Positions 55,420 through 64,000 of a stretch of DNA of 64,000 nucleotides are shown here, in pieces (within the stretch, counting starts at the first letter, position 1; every line of letters begins with the position of its first letter). The notes beneath the pieces are model-generated. The model was given only the letters and a program-made list of their open reading frames with translations, did no database searches and was not told where the DNA came from. Location of the stretch: NCBI GenBank assembly GCA_003999685.1, contig CP021225.1, positions 1,178,001 through 1,242,000 of the forward strand, given 5' to 3'. This stretch comes from Taiwanofungus camphoratus. Taxonomy: Eukaryota; Basidiomycota; Agaricomycetes; Polyporales; Taiwanofungaceae. The position numbers and the translations under genes were made by a program.

Positions 55420-56265
55420 CTAGCTATATGGCGCGCTGACGAACGCGGCACCGGCGGCGGCAGCTCGGTGCGTCTTGCCATTATCCTTCTGTTCCCGGGA
55501 GCCTATATCCCTCTGCCCCTTCTCCCCCTTCCGGCCATGATTCGGGCAATCCTTCTGGTAGCCTGGTTTTCTGCACTCGAAGGAATTTGCCTCCTTCTTT
55601 CCTCCGGGCCTCCTTTGTGCTTTCACACATAAAGCTGTCTCGGCTGACCAGGCCTTGACACGACAACCTTCATCGAGGATCCGGGCAATGATCTCGGAAG
55701 AGTCGCTGAGTGTTGTACGGTAGTCAATGGTGGCAATGAACGTGTTCCACGATTCAGGAAGAGCTGTGAGCAGGCACATGGAAAAGTCGGCCTCGGACAC
55801 CTCCTGTTGGAGGGTGCGTAGCTCGTCTCGGTGTTCATTCATCATGCAGACGAACTCTGCAATGTCCTGCCCCTCCTCACACCGAGCGCGAAACAACTTG
55901 CGCCGAATCTGGACAACTGCAAGCGCACCCTTGGCCTCATATGTCTTTTCCAGCGTTGACCATGCCTTTTCACTGGTTGTGGCGTGTGGAACATGGTTGA
56001 GGATTTCATCGCTCACACGCATTCGAATCGTGCTGAGCGCTTTGCGATCGTTCTCCTTCCACTTCTCGATTTCACTATTCCTTGTAGTCTTTTTCACCGC
56101 GTCTGCCTTGGCTTCAGAATCGCTGAGCGCCTCCGGGCATTTTGACGACCCCGACACATATCCCCACAATCCTGACACCGTCAGAATATTGGTGAGGCGT
56201 ACCTTCCATACAGGCCAGTCTTGGGCTCCAGCGAGTGGCTCAATCCGGTAATGTGTGGCGTCCAT
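55420..56265 (-). mobile_element. Ty1/copia retrotransposon Gag, orphan
   Basis: A single uninterrupted frame of about 281 residues has the copia-type Gag (UBN2/DUF4219) pattern: YRIEPLAGAQDWPVWKVRL, SEKAWSTLEKTYEAKG, LFRARCEEGQDIAEFV and LLTALPESWNTFIATI. It ends with a partial zinc knuckle (CRKPGYQKDCPNHG) in which the usual CCHC spacing is disturbed. No protease, integrase or reverse transcriptase follows within the window, and I could not recognise LTRs. It is either a truncated element or a Gag sequence whose pol part was deleted. The intact frame is notable beside the many decayed genes nearby. An older or domesticated Gag gene is possible but not shown. Confidence 0.8.
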
Positions 56266-56540
56266 AGCCGGTGATACAAGCTTTGAAGGAGAGTTAAGGA
56301 TAATAGTTTCACAACAGTTCAGAGTTTGTGGCAGGACTCGTAAGCTGTTGAGGTTATGCGTAGCGGGTAATGAATGAGAGGAGATCAATGATATTTACGG
56401 TGTAGCCAGAACCCTCTATGTGCTGTATAGTAGGAGTGGCTTTAATGGCTAAAGCATTTATCGAGTAAGTACTTGTCTAGGCATCTATCCAAGCCCCTAA
56501 GCCAAAGCGGAGTTACTTGTACCGCAGTCCAAATCCTCAC

Positions 56541-56639
56541 AGAAAGCGTTTGATATTTCCAAGGACTGCGTCCATGATAAAGACCCAGCACTTTTTCACC
56601 CTTGAGCTTGCCTTGCAGACTTTGCTCTCTTCCTCTACT
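56541..56639 (+). repeat. Diverged direct repeat, copy A
   Basis: About 99 bases resemble 57459-57543 in the same orientation, sharing agaaagcgtttga, ataaagacccagc and ccttgcagacttt with small gaps between. On the minus strand both copies can be read as a related peptide (WVFIMDAVLGNIKRF here, WVFIQGAVLENVKRF in copy B), so they may derive from a coding exon of an unknown gene or element. Confidence 0.65.
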
Positions 56640-57458
56640 GGGGCGCTCGGCGTGCACGCCGCCGTCGGCAGCCTGCACGGCGCGGGCAGGCCGGAGGCGC
56701 TTGCGAGCACGGCGCGCGTTGTCGCGGCCTGCGTACGTTGGTTTGTCGGGAGCGCGGACATGGGTATCATTATCGCCGCGGAGGCGGTCCTGAAGGGGCT
56801 GATGCGGCTAGCGACAACTCGCGCTGTCGAGCGGAGCGCGCGCGTGTCGTTGGGTGGAAACCTGTGAACTTTACAGTGTGAAGGTGACAAGATATGCTGA
56901 CGCGCATCAAGCCCGAGGAGGTCAAGATCTGAACAAAGCTGTAGCATAGCCTAGCATTGCGAGAGGAAGGTTTGTATTATAATGATAGCGAGAACCAATG
57001 TGATGTCCGCATAAGCTGTTTCAGTCCGTGAACTTGAGTTATTATTGAGGCTCACGCCAGAATGCGGAGATATATCGAGTACTTGTTGAGCGTATTCGAC
57101 CGGGAGCCGCATGTTGCGATTGAATGGCACAAGCAGGCGAGTGACAGTATCTTTGGCAAATGAAGAAAACAGATTGATATTTAGCGCTATAGTCATCTTC
57201 GAGATTGAACACATCCTTGCCCCCGCGATCCATCCAGCGACACGATCGATACAGTATGAACGCCTATCCTTTGCAAGGTCAGTTCAACGGCTTGAATGAG
57301 CCGCGCAAGAACAGAACGCAACGTATCCGACGACGAAGCGCTTGTCCCGGAGTGACAGTGCTATAATCCGCAACTAACGCCTTGGCAGGGGGAATCGGCT
57401 GAACACCTTGCTGTTAGACAGACGATGATGGATATCAACAATGAACATCGGATGATGT

Positions 57459-57543
57459 AGAAAGCGTTTGACATTTTCCAGAACTGCGCCCTGGATAAAG
57501 ACCCAGCGCTTTCCACCTTGCAGACTTTGTTCTCATCCTCCAT
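57459..57543 (+). repeat. Diverged direct repeat, copy B
   Basis: Partner of 56541-56639. In this copy the minus-strand reading stays open longer, through FLHHPMFIVDIHHRL, so it may be nearer the original coding sequence. Confidence 0.65.
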
Positions 57544-58065
57544 GTTCTCCGGTTACGTATGAAAAGCACATCCAGTACAGCTAATTCGATAGCAACTTAC
57601 AACCAAGGTGCGGATGGCCGGACAAGCACCTACTTCATTTGGTTCCGGTTCCGGTCCGTCGTTGCCAGGCTACTGTGAAACGGCGTGATGCCGAAAAGCG
57701 GCCGGCGCCAGTATCCATCTTGAGAATGATGGCGGGGAAGAGAACCTCATCTGTTGGCAGCGTTGCCGCAAGCTTCGTTTCCCTCTATCGCTGTCGACCA
57801 AGACGAGGAGGCAAAGGGCAGCAAGTCCCGGCGACGTCTGTATCACACTTGCTCCTGTGCTCGACAGGTGCGCGCACACTGCCCTCGTACGACTTGGTGA
57901 CTTCACTGACCAGAACCCGCCATCGCAACCGCAGCGCCCCGCTCTCCGTCTTCCTTCCATTCTGCCAGATTGTCGCCTTGTCCCTGCATCACGCAGGGTG
58001 TGTACATTCGCTAAGACGTCGCTCATTACAGTTCACCAACATCCCATCCTTCGCTTTCCCTCGAT

Positions 58066-59469
58066 ATGCATGTCGGCCTCCGACATCCCAAGAACCTGAA
58101 GCGTCAGGCCAATGATCCGACTCCAATCCCAACCGGCCCCGGATTCAGTGGCGTAGAGCAGGAGACAGCAGTTGCACCGTCTGCCTCAAACCTTATTCTG
58201 GCTTCCGCCACCGGTCTTGACCCCGACTCGTTCTCTGCGCCTGCATTGGCGACCGTGACTCCGGCGTCGTCCCCTTCACCAACATCATCATCGTCCGCGG
58301 ACCCTTCTGCGTCTGCTGACACTTCTTCCGCATCGTCTCATAACTCCGCGATACCCATTGGCACGGTCGTCGGCGCGTGCGTGGGCGCGTTCGCTGGCCT
58401 CGCGGTGGTGCTGTACCTATTGTTCTGGTACATCAAGCGGACACCAAACCCGAAATCGCGCGGCAGGCCTCTGTCCTACAGCAGAAATGCGCAGGGCGAG
58501 GTGGACCGAGGCCGGACGCGGAGCCAGCAGTGGAGGAAGCTGGACGGAGACAGGCGGGAGGGCGTGCCCGGCTCGGCCGGCACGCGGGAGATGGAGGAGA
58601 GCAACTTTGCCATGTTCAAGAAATCGCCGAGCATCCGCACGACCCGCACGAAGACGTCGGACGACGAGCACGGCTTCGGCCTTCCCCCCTTCGAGTTCTC
58701 AAAATATCACCCTAATCTGGCGGCGGAGCTTGCCCTCGAACAGCCCTCCCGGCCATTCGCAAAGCGGGAGGACAGCGGCATCTCTTGGGACGGCTCGACC
58801 GTTGCCGATGAATCATTCCTGTCTATGCGTTCTGTGGAGTCCGGGACGATGTCCCCCACGATGGTGATGGCCAAGGTGACTCCCCCCGCCACAACGGCCA
58901 TCCACAAGTGGGAGTCTGCAGAGGTTCTCACTATGGAGGAGGAAAATGTCTCTGGGCCCAAGGAGGTCCAGAACCCCTTCGCTGACGTGACCGAAGAGCG
59001 GCGTGGTGCCTCTAATCCGTTTTTTAACGCACAGGAGATGAACAGGCGTAGCACCATCTCGCACTCGCGCAGTCGCAGTCGCAGCCGCAGCGACAGCCAC
59101 ACCAGTCGTGTCAGTCGCACCCGCAGCATGGCCCTCAGCGCCCGGGAGTCGCAGCGCATCTCGAACCCCTTCGCGGACGTGCACGACGTGCCAGTCTACC
59201 GCGTTTCGCCGCCCGCAGCGGCGCACGTCCAGAAGGACTCCGTCGCGAGCGGCAGCAGCGCGAACCTTTTCAACGACCACGCGATGAAGTCGCTGCTTGC
59301 CGCGCTCGACCTCACGCAGGACCAGGTGGAGGAGCGCCTGCGCGCGGTGTCGATGCAGGACTCGACCGCGTCGCGGTACTCGTCCCTGACGGGCATCGAC
59401 GACGAGTCGGTCATTGCGACCGTGCGCGAGTTCCCCATGCCGCCCGCGGACGCTCACGTTCTACTATGA
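58066..59469 (+). CDS. Single-pass membrane protein with NPF motifs
   Basis: A single-exon frame of 467 residues. A Ser/Thr/Pro-rich, probably O-glycosylated outer part precedes one strong membrane helix at about residues 96-123 (GTVVGACVGAFAGLAVVLYL) with a basic stop-transfer after it. The long cytosolic part has three Asn-Pro-Phe motifs (QNPFADV near 303, SNPFFNA near 317, SNPFADV near 367), an Arg-Ser repeat between them and a conserved-looking C-terminal helix (SLLAALDLTQDQVEERL). NPF motifs bind EH domains of endocytic proteins, so the tail may act as a sorting or scaffold platform. I do not recognise a named family. The layout resembles fungal wall-stress sensors and similar mid-TM proteins. 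The true start may lie in an upstream exon, since no signal peptide is visible. Confidence 0.75.
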   Translation: MHVGLRHPKNLKRQANDPTPIPTGPGFSGVEQETAVAPSASNLILASATGLDPDSFSAPALATVTPASSPSPTSSSSADPSASADTSSASSHNSAIPIGTVVGACVGAFAGLAVVLYLLFWYIKRTPNPKSRGRPLSYSRNAQGEVDRGRTRSQQWRKLDGDRREGVPGSAGTREMEESNFAMFKKSPSIRTTRTKTSDDEHGFGLPPFEFSKYHPNLAAELALEQPSRPFAKREDSGISWDGSTVADESFLSMRSVESGTMSPTMVMAKVTPPATTAIHKWESAEVLTMEEENVSGPKEVQNPFADVTEERRGASNPFFNAQEMNRRSTISHSRSRSRSRSDSHTSRVSRTRSMALSARESQRISNPFADVHDVPVYRVSPPAAAHVQKDSVASGSSANLFNDHAMKSLLAALDLTQDQVEERLRAVSMQDSTASRYSSLTGIDDESVIATVREFPMPPADAHVLL

Positions 59470-60775
59470 GCTCCGTATCCGCGCCATCTCCATCCATTTC
59501 GTGTACGCGCCACCTACCCTCTGGAACCTTTCTTGTCCCGCCTAATCTATGAATTCACCTTCACTTACCCCCCGTTTCGGTCTCGGATCCGGATGCTCGC
59601 TTTGAGCCTAGTGTATATCTTGGAGCGACATGCTCAGCGGTCTGGGCTCCACACCTAACTCGCCCTTGGAATTCCATTCTATGTCTATTTTGCTCACCTT
59701 TTCGCCCTGTGCCCCGCTTGATCCGGCATCGACGTTAGCCCTCTTGGCTCTATTCCCCGGGACTCCTCTTCTTACTACCTTACGGGTCCCCTCACATATA
59801 TGACCTCGCTCGTCTTTATTTCTAGTGTATTAATTCATCCGTGCAACGCCCCTTTTTATTTATTTTGCGACGCGTCTGTCGAGACCTGACAGGCTGACTG
59901 CGACTTCGGTCCCGTTCGTGCTTCTGGCCGGTCTGTGGGGCGATCTTGCAATGTAAAAATCGAGTAGTGGAATGAAGAGCTCAGTTGCTCGAGGAGTGAT
60001 TCCCAGCTGTGTCAGTGTAGTCCGAACTCTGGATTCTGTCACGCACAACTGCCAGGATGCGTCACTAGAATGATTGTCATCTAAGACTATGTGGCACTTT
60101 CTTTTCATCAACCGTCAATTGACATTAATGTGACAATTGAACGAGAGAAGGTTCGGTCTGACGCGCAATTGCGATTGTATCTCGGACGAGTGTTATTCTA
60201 GAGCTGATCTTGGTCGGTTTTACGATCTGAACTAGTCCCAGTGTCCGAGGGTCTGTCCACGCTAAATGACACTCATTCCATGAAAAAGGCGACCGCACAC
60301 CAAAGAAATTACACCTGAGGCCTGAACACAGATCATCTCACCATGGACCCTTTTTCGTGCAGTTTGTCTGTTTTCTAAATGTCAATTCCCCGAAGTTTTG
60401 TAAATATCGATATTGACCGGACCAGTGTCGGAGGTCCTCGATCGACGGTTATCTACACGCGAATATGGAAAATGACAACACAACCGGAAGATCACTCGTT
60501 ATGGCGTTTCGGGTGAAATACTTATACGCATCTGTCTCCGTAGCGATGAGCCTGCTTCTCATCTCCCCTCCTCTCATCTTCGCACTGTATACCCTAGTGC
60601 TCACTTCGTTGGCCGGCTCGAGGTGACAAGCTGAACATACAAACCGGCCGCCCTAATTTATCCCCCTCTCTCTCCTTCAACTGTCGTTCTTTTTAAAAAT
60701 CATTCCCGGCCCACGCGACCGTGATTCGTACGAACAATCAACCAACCAACCAACCAACATAATTCGCACTGAAAA
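59470..60775. other. Intergenic DNA between two membrane-protein genes
   Basis: This contains 3' sequence of the NPF protein gene and a pyrimidine-rich upstream region for the next gene. A short AACC tandem run (about 60738-60758) lies some 20 bases before the start codon at 60776. Confidence 0.5.
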
Positions 60776-61715
60776 ATGGCTCCAAGCTGTAGCTTGCGTC
60801 TGGTCGCCCGTGATGGCGTTGACGGCGAAGGGGCCGTCAGTACAAACCATCTGAACGCGACATTGATTGTCGGAATCGTGATCGCGTGTGTTATTGCTGC
60901 AGGGGCCGCTGTATGGCTAGGCATCCATTTCTACAGGAAGAGATGTGCTGCGAAGAGGGAGGATGCCCTCGGATCTTCCTTCATTACTGTCCGCGGTGTT
61001 ACGAAGGACGGACTGCAAGAGAACTCTGTTCCGAGGTGAGTAATGGCAGACCGTGTCGTCAACCTGGCTCATCACTGTTGATCCCTTCAGCAACCTTGAT
61101 GTCCAATCCAAGAACATGTTCTCCAGAGCACAAATTACCGTCAGCGTTGTCATGCCCGAAAAGGCCGTCCTCCGCCAGGATGCCACCCGCGACGAGATCA
61201 TCAACCATTATTCTGCCGAAGGGAGGCTCCCCCGCCCGTTCGCTCCCTTCGCGTTCAACGACGCGTCCAAATCCCTAGAGCCGCCCAATCGCGACTCCAT
61301 CCGCCCCGCCTCTGCCTCCTCCTTCCTCTCCGTCATGTCCGGCTCGTTCCGCAACAGCATCGCGTCCTCGCGCCGGTGCTCCACCGCGTCGACCGTCTCG
61401 ATCCTCGACCCCTCGCACAAGCGCAAGGTGCGCCAGCTGTTCAGCCCCACGCTCCCCGACGAGCTCGTCCTCTCGCTGGGCGAGCGCGTGACCGTTGTCC
61501 AGAGCTACGACGACGGCTGGTGCATCGTCGGCCGGGACAGCGTCTTCAAGCCCGGCGAGGTCGAGCTCGGCGCGGTCCCCGCGTGGTGTTTCGTCAAGCC
61601 CATCAAAGGTCTTAAGGCCGAGCGCCCCATACGCACCACTAGTTTAGGGGTCACCGTCACCCTCGATGCGCCCGGCGCTAGTCGAGAGGATGTCATATCG
61701 TGGTCGAACTTCTGA
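60776..61715 (+). CDS. Single-pass membrane protein with cytosolic SH3 domain
   Basis: Exons 60776-61035 and 61091-61715 encode 294 residues. A short N-terminal segment leads to one membrane helix at about residues 28-50 (IVGIVIACVIAAGAAVWLGI), a basic flank, a Ser-rich linker and an SH3 fold at about 197-256 (VRQLFSPTLPDELVLSLGERV, SYDDGWCIVGRD, GAVPAWCFVKP). The SH3 ALYDY motif is degenerate, but the acidic loop, the WC pair and the final V-P-x-x-F stretch are kept. SH3 domains bind proline-rich partners. A membrane-anchored SH3 protein recalls the osmosensor Sho1, but that has four membrane helices, so this is not Sho1. Many basidiomycete paralogues have this layout, with no assigned function. 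Confidence 0.8.
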
Positions 61716-62391
61716 TGATCGCATTTTGTGATGAGCCTCACTGTCGATTCGTGATTTACGACGATGTCATGCGGGATTAGCTCGACTGTCACTTCCTCCC
61801 CCTACCCTCCATGTCCAAGACCCATACCTCATTCCACCGACCGGAACATACCCTTCCCCTTCTCTCTCAACTGTTTTCACTCCCTGCCCCACTGTCGCCT
61901 TCCTCCTGATGGTAAACCGGGCCGCCAGCCTGGATGGATATAGGCGGTTCCACGCGTTTATCAACCTTTCCTTCTCGCCTTGCGAGAACCATCCCGCCAT
62001 ATCGTGTCTTAACTCTCGATGGGCCACTGCTGTCTCTACAGATGTTTTCTTGTCATTATCGCTATTTACCCGGCGCTCTCATTGCGTGAGAGTCTTAGTC
62101 GCCTTATTTCCCAGCATGCTGTAGTCCAGCCTGCTACCCCTTCATTCGTCTTCGTCATCTAGTATGGCTGCGGCTTGCTTCCGCGCGACAGAGTTGCACG
62201 GAACGGCCTTTGACTCGGTATCAATGTCCTGATATGTAGTCTCGTAGTCATTACCCATAGTCGATGTACTGTACAACGATGTGATCGTTTCTGAACTGGG
62301 AGTAATATTTGTTTTGATTATTCTGCGTGGGCGTCTGCGTTCGGCTGTATAGACCTGAGTTGATCTGACCAAGTCGCGCAGGGGCGCGGCG
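61716..62391. other. Intergenic DNA upstream of ASA1
   Basis: Rich in pyrimidine tracts. No supported gene on either strand. Confidence 0.5.
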
Positions 62392-63941
62392 ATGTCTGCT
62401 AAACCACCACCACCCTCACCCACGCACATCTTGCGCAGCCATACAGCCCAAGTCAATGCCTTACACTTCTCTGACGACAACGAGCGAGTCTACTCTGGAG
62501 ATGCAACCGGAACTGTTGTAGTAACATCCACACGCACGCTGAGATCCCTCGCCGCCTGGAAAGCGCACACCGACGGCCTGCTCGGGGTGCAGGAGTGGGG
62601 GGACAGCATTATCACGTCGGTCCGCGAGCCCGTTGTCTCAGCAGTGCCTCACCCTCACACGCTGCGTCTTTTGGACCAGACACGGCAGGGACAATAAGCT
62701 GCACGTATGGCGGCTCTCGCAGGAGCCGGCGACCAAGTTAGGTAACTCTGCAGCATCGCCGGGGCTGCAGACACCACAGCTTTGCTATTCTATGGACGTG
62801 AATGCGTTGAATTACTGTCGGTTCTCGCTCCTGTCAAGGCCAAAGACGGCAGAGGGAGGTGAGCGTAGTGCCTTCATCGCTCTCCCGAACTTGGTGGAAT
62901 CATTTTTGGTGTGTATGCGCACATATTGAAGTGCGAGCGTTGGCCCTTATGATACTCGATTTCTTGAATGCGAAGGCGGACATCTGGACACTGCCATCAA
63001 AGCAAAGACTGCATGCTGCCATTGGAAAGACCCTCCAGTCTGCCGCGCCTTTTGGCGGTCGTGGTGTCAACTCAACAGGTAACCCAGATCCGCTCAAACG
63101 TCTTACTCAGAGCTTACACTAGCAGGTATCATTATGTCTATGCACATGTCTGAGGCTGCAAATTCTCACATCTCGGGGCGTACTCAGCTGCGATTGCTGT
63201 GCGCGTATGAAAACGGCAGCATGACGATGTGGGCCTACACAAGAACCGACAAGGAAACCTCGGTAGAAGGTGTGGGATGGGAGTCGCTATGGACTGTTAG
63301 GCTTCACGTCGAATCAGGTACGTTGCTGAGTATGGTTACCTTCTTTGAACAGAATGAGGCTTAACGAGATACAGTTATGGGCATGGCAGTGTCCAGAGAT
63401 ATGAAGTTCGCCCTCACCGTCTCAGCGGACCACTTGATTGGGCGTTACGACATTCAGGTCATCTTGATCAGTATTCATTTCCTCCACTTGATCTCATGAC
63501 GTTCGGTAGGCTGCTGAGCGGGCACAGGACGTCTCATCGGCATGCGTAGCTCATAGAACCAAGAATCCCGGTAATTCTTCAATCGCCATCCGAGATGACG
63601 GAAGAGTGTGTGCGGTTGCAGGCTGGGATGGTACGTGAGTCCTTTACATTCGATCATCGCAAGAGCCGCTTCCGAAGTCGTCTAGAATTCGATTGTATTC
63701 CACCAAGTCTTTGAAGCCCTTAGGCACTCTTGATTACCACAAGAAAAGCTGCCAGGTCGTTGCCTTCGCAAGATCAGACCCTTTGCAAAGCGAGGGGCAC
63801 ACCCCACCTGCAGATGTGGAGGATGATAGCGAAGACGAGATGAGCAAAGAAGAGAAGGCGGACAGGACTCGTTGGCTTGTTGCGGGTGGTCAGGACCATA
63901 GGGTTTCGATATGGTCCCTAATTAGCTTTGGCGGTACATGA
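62392..63941 (+). CDS. ASA1: WD-repeat protein ASA1 (ASTRA-associated protein 1)
   Basis: ASA1 is part of the ASTRA/TTT machinery that helps fold and assemble PIKK kinases such as Tra1 and TOR. The human relative is GNB1L. Exons are 62392-62615, 62680-62908, 62976-63078, 63126-63317, 63375-63457, 63510-63634 and 63686-63941, for 403 residues in one frame. WD-type blocks are visible: ILRSHTAQVNALHFSDDNERV, GRDNKLHVWRL, CAYENGSMTMWAY, AVAGWDGTIRLYSTKSL and VAGGQDHRVSIWSL. An acidic insert (VEDDSEDEMSKEEKADR) lies in the last blade. At the last junction only the donor GTGAGT at 63635 keeps frame. The gene appears complete. Confidence 0.9.
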
Positions 63942-64000
63942 ATGTTGGCTAGTCGAGCCTCAATTTTCTCGAGTAGAAGGTATTGTCTGTATGTGACTAC

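Larger units (their letters stand above)
56266..58065. other. Intergenic DNA with a duplicated segment
   Basis: Apart from the duplicated segment listed separately, I see no supported gene. A GC-rich patch at 56640-56870 is open on both strands, which is expected from composition alone. The last 500 bases are pyrimidine-rich and probably form the upstream region and leader of the gene at 58066. Confidence 0.45.

Noticed and set aside
1-64000. CRISPR arrays, rRNA and tRNA genes
   Set aside because: No spaced repeat array and no rRNA or complete tRNA sequence was recognised by eye on either strand. A covariance-model scan would be needed to exclude tRNAs.

Overview
The window looks like nuclear DNA of a filamentous basidiomycete (Agaricomycetes, possibly Polyporales-like). 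The genes are broken by many short GT..AG introns of about 50-70 bases, and the gene set is typical of that group: a fungal C6 zinc-cluster regulator, F-box/LRR and ankyrin-MYND family debris, an expanded-type G-alpha, a TKL-like kinase with an HGD loop, and a copia Gag remnant. I saw no rRNA, tRNA or CRISPR, and nothing bacterial. Exon limits were worked out by hand from reading frames, splice sites and remembered family patterns. No alignment was run.

Layout. 0-10 kb: a broken aspartic-protease tail (+), trehalose-6-phosphate synthase (+), an RFC5-type clamp-loader subunit in 11 exons (+), an unidentified broken coding fragment (-), and an intact membrane-anchored aspartic protease (-) whose tail matches the relic at the window start. 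10-18 kb: a bHLH regulator (+), an isolated 66-base hairpin, an F-box relic (-), then about 4 kb with no gene. 18-31 kb: a Nudix phosphohydrolase (-), a Yke4/ZIP7-like zinc transporter (-) head-to-head with an HD-domain hydrolase (+), two decayed ankyrin/SEC-C/MYND copies (-), TAN1 (+) and a small unknown gene (-).

30-42 kb: capping protein beta (+), an atypical G-alpha (-) head-to-head with a PPIL3-like cyclophilin (+), a dead MFS permease (+) and a TKL-like kinase (-). 42-53 kb: a large YOR1-like ABCC exporter (+) convergent with a C6 zinc-cluster transcription factor (-). 53-64 kb: an orphan copia Gag (-), a diverged duplicate segment, two single-pass membrane proteins (one with NPF motifs, one with a cytosolic SH3 domain) and ASA1 (+).

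Most intact genes are housekeeping: trehalose synthesis, DNA replication, tRNA acetylation, actin capping, zinc transport and ASTRA assembly. Between them lies accessory DNA made largely of dead or dying copies. I found no convincing new multi-gene system. The points most worth checking are a G-alpha that lacks its catalytic glutamine, a 7-base microexon inside a Walker A motif, a start codon that abuts an intron, clustered stop codons that C:G-to-T:A change could explain, and the neighbouring NPF and SH3 membrane proteins.
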